A DNA stretch of 64,000 nucleotides, taken from assembly GCF_900129635.1 (NCBI RefSeq), contig NZ_FSRB01000001.1:1465501-1529500 (forward strand). The letters run 5' to 3'. Of the stretch, positions 35,328 to 45,556 are shown in pieces (the first letter of the stretch is position 1; every line of letters begins with the position of its first letter). The notes under the pieces are model-generated. The model ran no database searches. It worked only from the letters and a program-made list of their open reading frames with translations, and was not told the origin of the DNA. The position numbers were made by a program, and so were the translations under genes. Origin of the DNA: Singulisphaera sp. GP187 (GTDB lineage: Bacteria > Planctomycetota > Planctomycetia > Isosphaerales > Isosphaeraceae).

Positions 35328-35792
35328 ATGCGCTCCTTTCTCCTCGCGACACTCCTCCTCCCCATCGGGCTCGTCGCCGGCTGCAGCAGCGAGCCGGCCG
35401 GCGTCCCCGTCACCCAAGCCAACCAAGCCGAGGTCGCCCTCAGCGACGTCGGCCAGATGTTCCGCCAATACACCTTTAACCATCACAAGCCGCCGACGAA
35501 GGTCGTGGATTTCGCCCCGCTGGAGGCCGTCAATCCGATCGGCCTGAAGGCTCTCCAGGACGGCGACGTCATCGCACGCAGCGGCGTGGTCATCCAGGAC
35601 GTCGACGAAGGCCCCGCGACGAAGGACTCGCCCGACGAGGTGATCGCCTACGCCAAGGAGGTCCCCACATCCGGCGGCCCCGTTCTGATGCACAACCGAA
35701 CTATCCGCCAGATGACGGCAGAGGAATTCAAGGCCGCCAAGCTGGCCGGCGACGGCGACATGGCCGCGGGCGCGGCCGCCAAGGGCAAGTAG
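35328..35792 (+). CDS. Small lipoprotein accompanying the DUF1559 gene
   Basis: 154 residues. A signal peptide ends in the lipobox LVAGC at residue 19. The mature protein is soluble, with MFRQYTFNHHKPP, then PLEAVNPIGLKALQDGDVI and a C-terminal Ala/Gly-rich tail. It lies 109 bp after the DUF1559 gene in the same direction, a frequent planctomycete pairing. Function unknown. Confidence 0.7.
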   Translation: MRSFLLATLLLPIGLVAGCSSEPAGVPVTQANQAEVALSDVGQMFRQYTFNHHKPPTKVVDFAPLEAVNPIGLKALQDGDVIARSGVVIQDVDEGPATKDSPDEVIAYAKEVPTSGGPVLMHNRTIRQMTAEEFKAAKLAGDGDMAAGAAAKGK

Positions 35793-36131
35793 TTCTGAGG
35801 TGCGACCAACTCGGGGAGCGTGAACCGGCCGCCGCGATCCGCCACGCCCGACGAGCGCTCCCTATACCCTGTCAAACTTCTGCTGAGGTTCAGGCAAGTC
35901 GCTTCACTTTGTCCGAGGACAGGCCGAACAAAGTTTCGCAACTCACTACCCAGGCACTTCAGTGAGGAGGCCTGGGAAGTTCAGAGAAGATCGATTTGCC
36001 GATGTAAAGGCGCTGTGAGGAAGGCCCCGGGATCCTAGTCCGACGTCGGTGGAACGTACCCGCCTTAGGTGCCTGGCCATTGTCGCCGCGCTGAATCTGC
36101 CGAGCCGCCACTCCGGACGGGACGTCAATAC
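35793..36131. other. Gap with no gene between the lipoprotein and IS630 no. 2
   Basis: 339 bp. Open frames here are short and unlike any family I know. No strong hairpin or promoter stands out. Confidence 0.4.
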
Positions 36132-36133
36132 TA

Positions 36134-37550
36134 GACCGACTTTTCGTATTCGATAGCCCAAGGGGTTGACGAACACCCCAAAATTACCTGGATGGACTAA
36201 CTTACCAGCCACCAGGAGTTCACACGTCATGCCGGGCCAGGCGGCCAAGATCACCATTACCGAGTGCCAGCAGGAAATCCTTCGGACTTTGTCCCGTGCC
36301 ACCACGGCACCCTCGCGACTCCGGCAACGCGCCTCGATCATCCTGATGGGCTTCGACGGCCTTCGCAATCAAGAGATCGCCGAGGCGGTCGGTCTGGTCC
36401 ACCGCCAGGTCGGACGCTGGCGACGACGCTGGGCCAACGCTTGGGAGAAACTGATCAACATCGAATGCTGCGAGACTCGCGCCAAACTGCGCCATGCGAT
36501 TGAAGCCGTCCTCACCGACGAACCACGCCCCGGCGCCCCCAGCAAGTTCACCCCAGAGCAGGTCACCCAGATCTTGGCGATCGCTTGTGAGCCGCCTGAG
36601 AAGTCGGGCCGACCGATCACCCACTGGACCGCTCGGGAACTGGCCGATGAGGTCGTCAAACGCGGCATTGTGGTATCGATCTCATCGTCCCAGGTGAGCC
36701 GTTACCTGGATGAGGCCGCCTTGCAGCCCCACAAGAGCCGGTATTGGCTCAACACCACGGAGAAGGATCCTCAACGTTTTGAGGAGCAAGTCAAGACGGT
36801 CTGTGACACGTACCTCATGGCGTCGGAGCGGGAGCGGAACGATGCGACCCACACCGTTTGCATTGATGAGATGACCGGTCTCCAGGCGCTGGAGCGGATC
36901 GCTCCCACCAAGGGGATGATCGCAGAGAAGTGCGAACGGATCGAGTTTGAGTATATCCGACACGGGACGTTATGCCTGATCGGCAACTTCGAAGTAACGA
37001 CCGGAAAGATGCTCACTCAAACGATTGGCCCGACGCGAACCGAGGCGGACTTCGTCCGTCACATCGAGCAGACGTTGACTCTGGACCCGGAGGGATCGTG
37101 GGTATTTATAGCGGACAACTTGAACATTCATTGCACGGAAAGCCTGGTGAATCAGATTGCCGTGGCGTGTGAAATCCCCCTGGAATTGGGCAAAAAAGGT
37201 AAACGTGGGGTGCTGAAGTCGGTGGCGAGCCGGCAAGCGTTCTTGTCGGACACAAGTCATCGGATTCGATTTGTATATCTTCCGAAGCACAGCTCGTGGC
37301 TGAACCAGATCGAGGTGATCTTCGGAGTGATCATGCGAAAGGTGATTCGTCGCGGTTCGTTCACGTCGGTGAATGATCTGCAATCAAAGCTGTTGAACTT
37401 CCTTACCTATTTCAACAAGGTATTCGCGAAGCCGTTTCGCTGGACCTACACGGGTCGTCCGCTGATGAAGTCAGCGGCGTAAAAACAGAGAAGATGGGAG
37501 GCCCCGGGATGTTGGCCTCTTCATTAGCCTTCAAAAACGAAAAGTCGGTC
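36134..37550 (+). mobile_element. IS630-family insertion sequence no. 2 (1417 bp)
   Basis: Terminal inverted repeats start GACCGACTTTTCGT at both ends. TA flanks the element at 36132-36133 and 37551-37552. It contains one full-length transposase of a different IS630 subgroup from element no. 1. Confidence 0.9.
36229..37482 (+). CDS. IS630-family transposase (long form)
   Basis: 417 residues from the ATG at 36229, with AGGAG ten bases upstream. The N-terminal region has two helix-turn-helix segments (RLRQRASIILMGFDGLRNQE, LVHRQVGRWRRRW). The DDE core has Asp in HTVCIDEMTGLQAL, Asp in WVFIADNLNIH and Glu in SSWLNQIEVIFGVIMRK. Full length with no lesions. An in-frame start at 36166 adds 21 residues. 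Confidence 0.92.
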   Translation: MPGQAAKITITECQQEILRTLSRATTAPSRLRQRASIILMGFDGLRNQEIAEAVGLVHRQVGRWRRRWANAWEKLINIECCETRAKLRHAIEAVLTDEPRPGAPSKFTPEQVTQILAIACEPPEKSGRPITHWTARELADEVVKRGIVVSISSSQVSRYLDEAALQPHKSRYWLNTTEKDPQRFEEQVKTVCDTYLMASERERNDATHTVCIDEMTGLQALERIAPTKGMIAEKCERIEFEYIRHGTLCLIGNFEVTTGKMLTQTIGPTRTEADFVRHIEQTLTLDPEGSWVFIADNLNIHCTESLVNQIAVACEIPLELGKKGKRGVLKSVASRQAFLSDTSHRIRFVYLPKHSSWLNQIEVIFGVIMRKVIRRGSFTSVNDLQSKLLNFLTYFNKVFAKPFRWTYTGRPLMKSAA

Positions 37551-37638
37551 TAGCTGCGTCCCCGTTTTTGCACTTCTAGAGGTGAGTGCAAATTGAGTAC
37601 TGATAGCTGTGGTTTTTAAACGAGTCCAAATCTTAGAT

Positions 37639-39880
37639 CCTACGTTCCGCACATCTCGCCTGCAATTTCTCGGAATTTCTACATCCTGTAATTTCTAGCA
37701 TGCGTTGACGTGTTGGCTCCCGCGACCCGCTCCTGCCATGATCTCCGCCACTGACTTGCTCACATCACGCCTCCTCGTCCCGCCAACCCATCGGGATCGT
37801 TCCCCATCGATTCTTCGCTTGTTTCCCATGCAAGGCAATGTCCCAACCGTTCCCTGCCTCCTTTCGGTGTCAAACTTGAGGATTCGCTTTTGACGTAAGT
37901 CTTGCGGGCCTAGACTTACGTAAAGGCGTAATTATTTCTGGAATTCTGCAAAATTTTCCACCTTGACCCGCTCGACTCTCGGACAATCATGCCGACGGGA
38001 ATCACGACCCGACGTCCGTCGCCAATCGAGGGCACGTCGAGGACGATTTGATCCCTCCCGAGGCCATGGTCCATGCCAGAACAAAAACGACCGCGCCAGC
38101 CGAATCCCGCTCCCGAGCTCAGTCCCGGCGAGGCGGCCCACACCGGCGGTCAGTCCCTCAAGTCCTTCCGGCTCGGCGCCCTTCCCATCCTCGATCGGAT
38201 CATCCGCCGACTCCGACTTGATGAATTCCTCCGCGAATACCTTCCTCCCGAGGATGCCCGCCAAAAGATCGCCACCTCCACCGGCCTACTTCTCTTGCTC
38301 AAGAACCTCCTCGTCTCCCGTGAACCCATGTATGGCGTCGGCCAATGGGCGAGTCGACACCCCGCCGAATGGTTCGCTCTGACCCCGGCCCAACTGCCCC
38401 ACTGGAACGACGACCGCGTCGGACGTTGTCTCGACCGACTCTTCGACGCCAATGTCCCCTCGCTCACCCTGGCCGTCGCCACCCATGCCGTGGCGGAGTT
38501 CAACGTCGCGTTGGACGAACTCCATAACGACTCGACCACAATCACCTTCCACGGCGACTATCGCGAGGCGGCCCAAGAGGACCTGATGCGTGGCCAGAAG
38601 ACCCAGGCCATTACCTGGGGGCACAACAAGGATCATCGCCCCGACCTCAAGCAACTGCTCTACGTCCTGACCGTCACTCGCGATGGCGGCGTACCGGTTC
38701 ACTTCCGCGTCGAAAGCGGCAATACCACCGACGACCGCACTCATCGTGCCACCTGGGACCTGCTGTGCCAGTTGACCGGGCGACGGGACTTTCTGTATGT
38801 GGCCGACTGCAAGCTCGCTACCGCCGAGAACATGGCTTACCTGCATCAGCACGGCGGCCGATTCCTGAGCATCCTGCCTCGTACCCGCTCCGAAGATGGC
38901 GAATTCCGCGCGTTGTTGTACCAGGACCAGGTGACCTGGAAGCCGATCCATGAGAAGCGGGATGAGAAGGGAGTTCTCCTGGAACGCTACAGCGTGGCCG
39001 AGACGGCGACCCTCAGTGCCGAGGGCTACCGTCTGATCTGGTGTCACAGCACACGGAAGGCGGAAGTCGACGCGTCATCACGTCATCAGCAAGTGGAGCG
39101 TGCATTGCTGGCGTTGTCGGAACTGCGGTTAAAACTCAGCTCGCCGCGTAGCCGCTATCGCCAACTCGGGAAGGTCAAGGAGGCGGTCGCGGCCATCCTG
39201 GAGGCGCGGGACTTGGCCCGGTGGATCACGGTCGAAGTCGTGGAAAAACGGGAGGAAACTTACCGTCAGGAGCGGCGTGGCCGTCCCAATGACCAGACGC
39301 GCTACGTGAAAGAGGAGACCGTTCGCATCGCATTGACTTACCGCATCGACCATGTTGCTCTCGCGGCGGAGATGTGCGTCGACGGTGTCTTTCCCCTAGT
39401 CACCAACGAGTTATTGCTTACTGAGGAAGAATTGCTATTAGCATACAAGCGTCAGCCGGTAATCGAGAAGCGGTTCTCCCAACTCAAGACAGACTTTGAT
39501 GTGGCGCCTGTGTACCTGCAGAACGTGGGGCGAATCCAGTCGCTGCTTTGCGTCTATTTCTTGGCCCTGTTGACCGAGGCGCTGCTGGAGCGGGAACTGC
39601 GTGCGGCGATGAAACGCGATGGTGTGAAGAGCGTGGCTCTGTACCCGGAAGGTCGAGCGTGCCATCGCCCGACGGCCCGTCGGGTGATTGATTTGTTCGA
39701 GGAGGTGCAGCGTCATCAGCTGATCGTGGAGGGGCAAACGCCGGTGGAATTCACGACCGAGCTCTCCAAGTTGCAACGCCAGATTCTGAACCTGCTTGGC
39801 ATGGCGACGGCCTACGATCGCTGAAATTGCAGGCCGCCGGAAATTCGGAGATAATGAACCAGAGATGTGCGGAACGTAGG
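37639..39880 (+). mobile_element. IS1634-family insertion sequence (2242 bp)
   Basis: Perfect 19-bp terminal inverted repeats (CCTACGTTCCGCACATCTC) bound the element. A 6-bp target duplication TTAGAT lies at 37633-37638 and 39881-39886. The 430 bp ahead of the transposase (37639-38072) contain no other gene. It lies 88 bp from IS630 no. 2. Confidence 0.9.
38073..39824 (+). CDS. IS1634-family transposase
   Basis: 583 residues. LDELHNDSTTITFHGDY and DFLYVADCKLAT carry the first two catalytic aspartates of the IS4-like DDE core. The C-terminal KRQPVIEKRFSQLKTDFDVAPVYLQ carries the YREK-like motif with the catalytic Glu, then RIQSLLCVYFLALL. Length and order fit IS1634. Intact. Confidence 0.92.
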   Translation: MPEQKRPRQPNPAPELSPGEAAHTGGQSLKSFRLGALPILDRIIRRLRLDEFLREYLPPEDARQKIATSTGLLLLLKNLLVSREPMYGVGQWASRHPAEWFALTPAQLPHWNDDRVGRCLDRLFDANVPSLTLAVATHAVAEFNVALDELHNDSTTITFHGDYREAAQEDLMRGQKTQAITWGHNKDHRPDLKQLLYVLTVTRDGGVPVHFRVESGNTTDDRTHRATWDLLCQLTGRRDFLYVADCKLATAENMAYLHQHGGRFLSILPRTRSEDGEFRALLYQDQVTWKPIHEKRDEKGVLLERYSVAETATLSAEGYRLIWCHSTRKAEVDASSRHQQVERALLALSELRLKLSSPRSRYRQLGKVKEAVAAILEARDLARWITVEVVEKREETYRQERRGRPNDQTRYVKEETVRIALTYRIDHVALAAEMCVDGVFPLVTNELLLTEEELLLAYKRQPVIEKRFSQLKTDFDVAPVYLQNVGRIQSLLCVYFLALLTEALLERELRAAMKRDGVKSVALYPEGRACHRPTARRVIDLFEEVQRHQLIVEGQTPVEFTTELSKLQRQILNLLGMATAYDR

Positions 39881-39938
39881 TTAGATAGTACCGTGTTCGT
39901 CCGAAATTTAACAATCCAGTTCCTTCGATTACCATCGA

Positions 39939-40002
39939 GGCGAATTCAAAGGGGTCAGGAGCCGATATGGCCATATCGGCTCCTGACCCCTTTGAATTCG
40001 CC
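39939..40002. repeat. Perfect 64-bp palindrome (32-bp arms, no loop)
   Basis: The axis lies between 39970 and 39971 and every base of 39939-39970 pairs with 40002-39971. It lies 38 bp after the stop of the leftward gene at 40041 and 52 bp right of the IS1634 duplication. It could act as a terminator for that gene or be a REP/REPIN-type mobile palindrome. It contains EcoRI-like GAATTC in each arm and an AAAGGGGTCAGGAG head. Confidence 0.85.
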
Positions 40003-40040
40003 AATCCCTTCCACTTGAGAACGCTACACGTTTGCCTGGC

Positions 40041-42062
40041 TCATTCAGGGGCTGCATCCGCATCGGTGGATGGCTTTGGCACCGGTTGGAACGCAAATGA
40101 GTCAAAGAACTCGCGGGCAGCACCGCCGGTCACGTCGTTCTTGCTGGCCGTGACGGAAAGCTCGTAGAGCCAGTTTCCGATGACGGCGGTTTTGACTCGC
40201 AGTTGCATTGGTTTCAGCACGGGCGCATCGATATCGTACTCTTGCGCGGGGCGAGCCGCGAGCAGGGTGTCGCGCAGGTTGCGAGGCTGGGAGCCGCGCT
40301 CCTCAGCGACGACGGAGCGAGCCGCGTCCAGGACACGCTCGGGACGATCGTTTCGGAGGGCATCGGCAAGGAGGAGAACGCGGATCTCATAGGTGATTCC
40401 ATCGGCGGTGCATTTCCAGACGTGGCTTGCGTCGGCCCCAAGGATGCCAGGCTTGCTCTTGTGTTCGGCCCCGACGGGGATGTTGACCTTCCAGCGGCCG
40501 TCCTGATTCGTACCTCCCACGAAGTGCCAGCCGGGAAATCCAATCTGGAGGTCATTGCTCATGACGATGGTCGCGTTGTGCGCGCGGTTCCGTTTCAGTT
40601 GGTTGAGCGGAACGTAGGGGAATTCGCTCCATTGCGTGAGATGGTCTCCCAGCGCTACGTATTGCACCTCCGCCTCGCGAAAGTGGCCGCTCAGGTAGCA
40701 GAACGTCGCGAACTTGCTCCGGGCGACGTCGTCGACCGGGTGATGCTTCAAGTATTCATGGTAGACGGACTGGATATCGGCCCAGACCGCGGGCACCGCC
40801 AGGTACTTGGGCTGGTTCTCGCCGCCGAGCTTGGAAGCGATCCGCCAGTGCGCGTCGGCGACCAGGAGAGTGATTCCGGTCCGCGAGTTCTTTGTGTCGC
40901 GGCAGGCGCGTCCGAAGGCGAGCATGTCCTCGGCCGAGCCGTGCCACTTGGGATCGAGCCAGTCGAGCTTGGACCAGCAGGTCGTGCGGTCGTCGCCGTT
41001 CAGCTTCATGGCACGCTCGAACCAGAGTTCCATCGTGGCACGATCGCCGCTGACCGACTTGTCGATTTCCAGAAGCCTTCGCGCCACCTCGCCCGAAGTG
41101 GGCTGAAGTTTCCAGGCGTCCTGGTAGGCCTCCTGGGCGACCGCAAGCCGCTTCTCCAGCGTATCAAAGCCCCCCGCGGGAACCCTTGGAGCGAACGATT
41201 GGGTGCGGGCTTCCCAGCCATAATTGAACCAGAAATTGCCGCGGTAGATGAGTCGGAGGACCTTCGCGCCAGCCACCCGGGCCAGTCCGGCATCCACTCG
41301 CTCGTAGGCAGCCTCCGCGGGGACGTCGAGCGTGCGGTAGCCCCTGGTCAACTCGATCAGTGTGTTGAGCCAGTTCGCTTCCCAGATCTCGTTGTGCTCA
41401 TCGCTGGCTACACTTTCCTCGAGCAGGGCCAGCGCGGCGTCGAAGTCGCGCTGGGCCTCTTTGCGATTCGAGTCGCCCGGGTTCTCACCGGACAGAGCCA
41501 TGCCTCCACTGAAGCGCAGGGCCACCGCGCGACGCATGGCCGGATAACGGCTGGCCGCGAGCCCCTGGGCGGCAGCCCGGGCACGGCGAAGTCCCTCCTC
41601 CGGGCCGGGATCATTCGCCCCGACCGACGTCCGGGCATAGAGATACGCCACCATCGGGTCGTCGCAACCGGCCTCCACGGCGGCCCTGGCCGCCGGGTAC
41701 ACGTCGTCGAAGGTGACCTGAGGGTCGACCTCACCGCTGAACGTCCGCGCGGCCAGATCCAACGTCTTGCGGGCCAGCTCGTCCCAGCGCGGGTCTTTCT
41801 TGCCGACCCGATCATACGCCTCCTGGAGCGTCCGGCGGTTCCATGCCAGCAGATCGTGCCGTTGCTTTTCTAACGCCGTGGCATCCTGAGGAATCGGTGT
41901 GCTCGGCTTGGCCTCGGCCTCGTCCACCGTAGCCGCTGCGAGCACCGCGGCTTGCTGGAACTGCCTCCGCTGGTACCGGGCACGAACGCCTACCATCACA
42001 GCGAAAGCGACCAGGAGAGTCAGGCCGATGACCAGCACGCGTCGCATGGCAGGGAGCCTCAT
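40041..42062 (-). CDS. Membrane-anchored tetratricopeptide/DUF4034-like protein
   Basis: 673 residues. One N-terminal transmembrane helix (VLVIGLTLLVAFAVMVGV, residues 9-26) anchors a large extracytoplasmic part. Residues about 60-480 are helical with TPR-like periodicity, including the segment WSKLDWLDPKWHGSAEDMLAFGR typical of DUF4034-type planctomycete proteins, as I recall. The last about 170 residues are beta-rich. ATG codons at 42062 and 42047 are both possible. Function unknown; a cell-envelope role is inferred from the anchor. Confidence 0.6.
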   Translation of the reverse strand: MRLPAMRRVLVIGLTLLVAFAVMVGVRARYQRRQFQQAAVLAAATVDEAEAKPSTPIPQDATALEKQRHDLLAWNRRTLQEAYDRVGKKDPRWDELARKTLDLAARTFSGEVDPQVTFDDVYPAARAAVEAGCDDPMVAYLYARTSVGANDPGPEEGLRRARAAAQGLAASRYPAMRRAVALRFSGGMALSGENPGDSNRKEAQRDFDAALALLEESVASDEHNEIWEANWLNTLIELTRGYRTLDVPAEAAYERVDAGLARVAGAKVLRLIYRGNFWFNYGWEARTQSFAPRVPAGGFDTLEKRLAVAQEAYQDAWKLQPTSGEVARRLLEIDKSVSGDRATMELWFERAMKLNGDDRTTCWSKLDWLDPKWHGSAEDMLAFGRACRDTKNSRTGITLLVADAHWRIASKLGGENQPKYLAVPAVWADIQSVYHEYLKHHPVDDVARSKFATFCYLSGHFREAEVQYVALGDHLTQWSEFPYVPLNQLKRNRAHNATIVMSNDLQIGFPGWHFVGGTNQDGRWKVNIPVGAEHKSKPGILGADASHVWKCTADGITYEIRVLLLADALRNDRPERVLDAARSVVAEERGSQPRNLRDTLLAARPAQEYDIDAPVLKPMQLRVKTAVIGNWLYELSVTASKNDVTGGAAREFFDSFAFQPVPKPSTDADAAPE

Positions 42063-42568
42063 GAGTCTGATGTGCTAATGGTCGCCCGCGGCAAGCTCAA
42101 GGCGAGAGATCATGATAGCTTAGATGATACCATTGAATTTATCTACGCGCGCAAGGCTACGATCCTTGCCTCCTGCAGAGACGGACCCGTTCGTGGTGAG
42201 AAGGGGAAACCAAGTTCCGGTGTTCCGGCCGTATTCCTGCCGCGGATTACCTCCACGATGCACACAGCGAAGGAAAAAGGGGACTGGCTCGCGGCCCAGC
42301 GTGGGAGACGAAAAGGTGTCAGGAACCGTTGTTCCCGCTCTTCGGCCTCCCCAGGGGACGGAACGCCGACACCAAGCCTGAACGAGACGCCGGCTCCGAC
42401 TGCCAGGCCGCCGACTCGTACGGTCGGCCACGGCGTACGCTCTGAAGCAACGCCTCTTACTCAACGGCCGTCAGCGGCGCGTTGCCCCGGGCCGTCCCAT
42501 CGGGGGCCGTGCCACCGGCCAGGGCCTCAAGGGAGGCCCGGGGAAAAATCAAAGGGGACGGGGCGAAT
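42063..42568. repeat. Non-coding patch with REP-like half-sites and inverted repeats
   Basis: 506 bp between the anchored protein and purB without a supportable gene. It holds heads AAAAAGGGGACTGG (from 42274), AAAAGGTGTCAGGA (from 42311) and AAAGGGGACGGGG (from 42551), similar to the palindrome at 39939. A 9-bp pair (42485-42493 and 42535-42543) and a 7-bp pair (42447-42453 and 42479-42485) are also present. It looks like decayed REP/REPIN copies. Confidence 0.45.
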
Positions 42569-43999
42569 TTAGACGTCGACGTCGCGCTTCTGGCCGAGCA
42601 GATTCGGATGGGCGCGGCGGATCGGTTCGACTTCGTTGGTCACGAAATCCACCACCTGCTCGGGGGCGCGGCCGACGAATCGGAGCGGGTCGAGCAGGGT
42701 CTCGAAGTCGAGTTTGGCGAACGCCGGGTCGTTGCGCAGGCGGTCGATGAGATCGTTGTCACCGGCCCCTTCCTTGAGCCGAGCGGCGGCGGCCAGGGAG
42801 TGGATCCGGACTCGTTCGTGGAGCTCCTGGCGGTCGCCCCCTGCCTGGACCCCGGCCATGAGGAGGTTCTCGGTGGCCATGAACGGCAGCTCATCGCGGA
42901 CGTGTCGGCCGATGATGGCGGGATGGACCACGAACCCGGGAACCACGTTGAGGTAGAGGTTCAGAACGGCGTCGACGGCGAGGAAGGCCTGCGGCAGGAC
43001 CAACCGTCGCACCGCGCTATCGTCGAGGGTGCGTTCCAGCCACTGGGTGGCGGCCGTTTGCCCGGCGATGGGAGCCAGGCCCATCGCGAATCGAGCGATC
43101 GAGCACATCCGCTCGGCCCGCATCGGATTTCGCTTGTAGGCCATGGCCGAGGAACCGATCTGCTCGGCCTCGAACGGCTCGTCCAGTTCGCGCTCGTGGG
43201 CAAGGAGCCGAAGGTCCGACCCGAACCGATGCGCGGTCTCGGCGATGCCGGCGAGCGCGGCGGTCGCTTGGGAGTCGACCTTTCGGGTGTACGTCTGCCC
43301 CGAGACCGGGACCGAACCGTCGAACCCGAACGCCGCGGCGACTCTTCGATCCAACTCCTCGACCTTCGCGTGATCGCCGTCGAAGAGCGCGAGGAAACTG
43401 GCCTGGGTGCCGGTCGTTCCCTTCACTCCCAAGAACCTCAAGGCCGCGATCCGCCGTTCGATTTCGTGGTAGTCGAGAATCAGCTCATAGCACCAGAGCG
43501 TGGCGCGCTTGCCCACGGTCACGAGCTGGGCGGGCTGGAAGTGGGTGTAACCGAGGCAGGGGAGATCCTTCCAGCGCACCGCAAATTCGGCCAGGCCGTC
43601 GATCGCGCCCACGAGTTGATCGCGGATCAGGCTCAGGCCCTCGCGGATCAGGATCAGGTCCGTATTGTCGGTGACAAAACAGCTGGTTGCGCCCAGATGG
43701 ATGATCGCCCGTGCCGAGGGCGCGGCATCGCCCAGGGTGTGGACGTGCGCCATGACGTCGTGCCTGAGGCGTTTCTCGTGCTTACGGGCGGCCTCGAAAT
43801 CAATCTGGTCGACGTTCGCCCGAAGCTCGGCGATCTGAGCCTCGGACACGTTCAGGCCGAGTGCGCGCTCGGCTTCGGCCAGGGCGACCCAGAGCCGGCG
43901 CCAGGTCGAGAACTTGCGTTGTGACGACCAGAGTTCGGCCATCTCCCGGCTTGCGTAGCGTGTGATCAGGGGATTCTGATAAACGTGATGATCGTTCAT
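42569..43999 (-). CDS. purB: Adenylosuccinate lyase
   Basis: 476 residues from the ATG at 43999 ([11 protein letters not shown]); the frame is open to 44419 but that part is out of family and overlaps gdhA. The fumarase-superfamily signature [16 protein letters not shown] is present, with [12 protein letters not shown] and [12 protein letters not shown] carrying catalytic His residues. It splits SAICAR and adenylosuccinate in purine synthesis. It follows gdhA by 142 bp in the same direction. Confidence 0.95.
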   Translation of the reverse strand: MNDHHVYQNPLITRYASREMAELWSSQRKFSTWRRLWVALAEAERALGLNVSEAQIAELRANVDQIDFEAARKHEKRLRHDVMAHVHTLGDAAPSARAIIHLGATSCFVTDNTDLILIREGLSLIRDQLVGAIDGLAEFAVRWKDLPCLGYTHFQPAQLVTVGKRATLWCYELILDYHEIERRIAALRFLGVKGTTGTQASFLALFDGDHAKVEELDRRVAAAFGFDGSVPVSGQTYTRKVDSQATAALAGIAETAHRFGSDLRLLAHERELDEPFEAEQIGSSAMAYKRNPMRAERMCSIARFAMGLAPIAGQTAATQWLERTLDDSAVRRLVLPQAFLAVDAVLNLYLNVVPGFVVHPAIIGRHVRDELPFMATENLLMAGVQAGGDRQELHERVRIHSLAAAARLKEGAGDNDLIDRLRNDPAFAKLDFETLLDPLRFVGRAPEQVVDFVTNEVEPIRRAHPNLLGQKRDVDV

Positions 44000-44141
44000 G
44001 GCGCTTTTTGGGGAATGGAGTCGCTTCGAGAGTCGAGTTCGAGGGTCAGCAAATCTGAAAAAAAAACACGAGTGGGGACGTAGTGGTAGTCCACCCGGGT
44101 GCGCCTGAGCTGCTGGAGTTCGATCGTTTTGGGGTTCGGGC

Positions 44142-45371
44142 TCAAATGCCGCCGAGGACGCGCGCCCGGCCGACCCGGGAGATGGCCAGCATGAACGCGG
44201 CGGTGCGCAACGAGACCGACTTGCGGTGGGCGAGCTCGTAGATCTTGGTGAAACTTTCGACGAGGCGGCTCTCCTCCTCGCGGCGTACCTGATCGAGCGA
44301 CCAGCGGAAGTGCTGAAGGTTCTGCACCCACTCAAAGTAGCTGACGATGACGCCGCCGGCATTGGCGAGAATATCGGGGACCACGATAATCCCGCGATCG
44401 TGGAAAATGGCATCGGCATCAGGCCAGGTGGGGCCGTTGGCCGCCTCGATGATCAGCTTGGCCTGCACCGCCTGGGCCATCTTGGCGTCAAAAACGCCAC
44501 CGAGGGCGGCCGGGATCAGGACGTCGACCGGCATCGTGAGCAGATGTTCGTTGGTGCTCGGATCTCCGCCCTTGAACCCAACAACCTTACGATGGAGGGC
44601 GACGTGCTTGTTGAGGGCGTCGATGTCGATGCCTTCGACGTTGACGATCGCGCCGTAGGCGTCGGAGACGGAGACGATCTTTCCCCCTTGCTCGTGGAGG
44701 AAGTTCGCCGTGTGACTGCCGACATTGCCGTACCCTTGGATGGCGAACGTGGTCCCGGCGATCGTCTGCTTCAAGCGGCTCAGCATTTCGCGGGTGACGA
44801 TGGCGACGCCATAGCCGGTGGCAGCCTCGCGTCCGGCCGAGCCGTGAAATTCGACCGGCTTGCCGGTCACGCAGGCGGGATGGAAACCATGATACTTCGC
44901 ATATTCGTTCATGATCCAGGCCATAACCTGCGCGTCGGTGCCGACGTCGGGGGCTGGGATGTCTTTATCGGGGCCGATAAAGTCGTGGATCTGCTGAACA
45001 AATTTGCGGGTGAGTCGTTCAAGCTCGCCGCGGGAGAGCTTGTTCGGGTCGCAGTTGATTCCCCCTTTGCCGCCTCCGAACGGGAGGTCGACGACCGCGG
45101 TCTTCCAGGTCATCAGGCTGGCCAGCGATCGGGCCTCGTCCTGATCGACGTGGGGATGATAGCGCAGTCCCCCTTTGAACGGTCCGCGCGCATTGTCGTG
45201 CTGGACCCGGTAGCCGATGAAGTTGCCGATCTGACCTGAATCCATCTCGATGGTCACCTCGACGCGGAGTTCGCGGTCCGGGGTGATCATCAAGGTGCGC
45301 ATATTGTCAGTCAGGTCCAGTACCGACGCGGCCTGGTCAAAATAGAGGTTCGTGGCTTCGAAGGCTTGCAT
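44142..45371 (-). CDS. gdhA: Glu/Leu/Phe/Val dehydrogenase (glutamate dehydrogenase type)
   Basis: 409 residues, the short hexameric GDH type. The catalytic lysine lies in [10 protein letters not shown], with [11 protein letters not shown] upstream and the acid in [14 protein letters not shown]. The Rossmann motif is [12 protein letters not shown], and [13 protein letters not shown] and [18 protein letters not shown] are conserved. It interconverts glutamate and 2-oxoglutarate plus ammonia; cofactor preference is not readable with certainty. It is divergent from the creatininase-family gene, 185 bp away. Confidence 0.92.
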   Translation of the reverse strand: MQAFEATNLYFDQAASVLDLTDNMRTLMITPDRELRVEVTIEMDSGQIGNFIGYRVQHDNARGPFKGGLRYHPHVDQDEARSLASLMTWKTAVVDLPFGGGKGGINCDPNKLSRGELERLTRKFVQQIHDFIGPDKDIPAPDVGTDAQVMAWIMNEYAKYHGFHPACVTGKPVEFHGSAGREAATGYGVAIVTREMLSRLKQTIAGTTFAIQGYGNVGSHTANFLHEQGGKIVSVSDAYGAIVNVEGIDIDALNKHVALHRKVVGFKGGDPSTNEHLLTMPVDVLIPAALGGVFDAKMAQAVQAKLIIEAANGPTWPDADAIFHDRGIIVVPDILANAGGVIVSYFEWVQNLQHFRWSLDQVRREEESRLVESFTKIYELAHRKSVSLRTAAFMLAISRVGRARVLGGI

Positions 45372-45556
45372 CGGACGGCCAACCCACGGTTTATTGGAAC
45401 TATAGCGGTGGCAACGACCAGCACCGATCGTACCGGACTGGCCGTGGGGTCCGCAATGGCACTGGAGACGACCGAGGAGAAGGTCCGAAGGCCGATCGCC
45501 TGGCGCTGCGCGTCGGCGAGCGATCCGGCTTCCGACCCGATCCCGAAGCGGAAATC

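Noticed and set aside
40203..41873. 556-aa plus-strand open frame opposite the anchored TPR-like gene
   Set aside because: The minus-strand product has a transmembrane anchor and protein-like composition, whereas this frame resembles translated antisense of a high-GC gene.
44000..44419. N-terminal extension of purB
   Set aside because: The extra 140 codons overlap gdhA in another frame and are unlike any lyase N-terminus; the ATG at 43999 starts the conserved protein.
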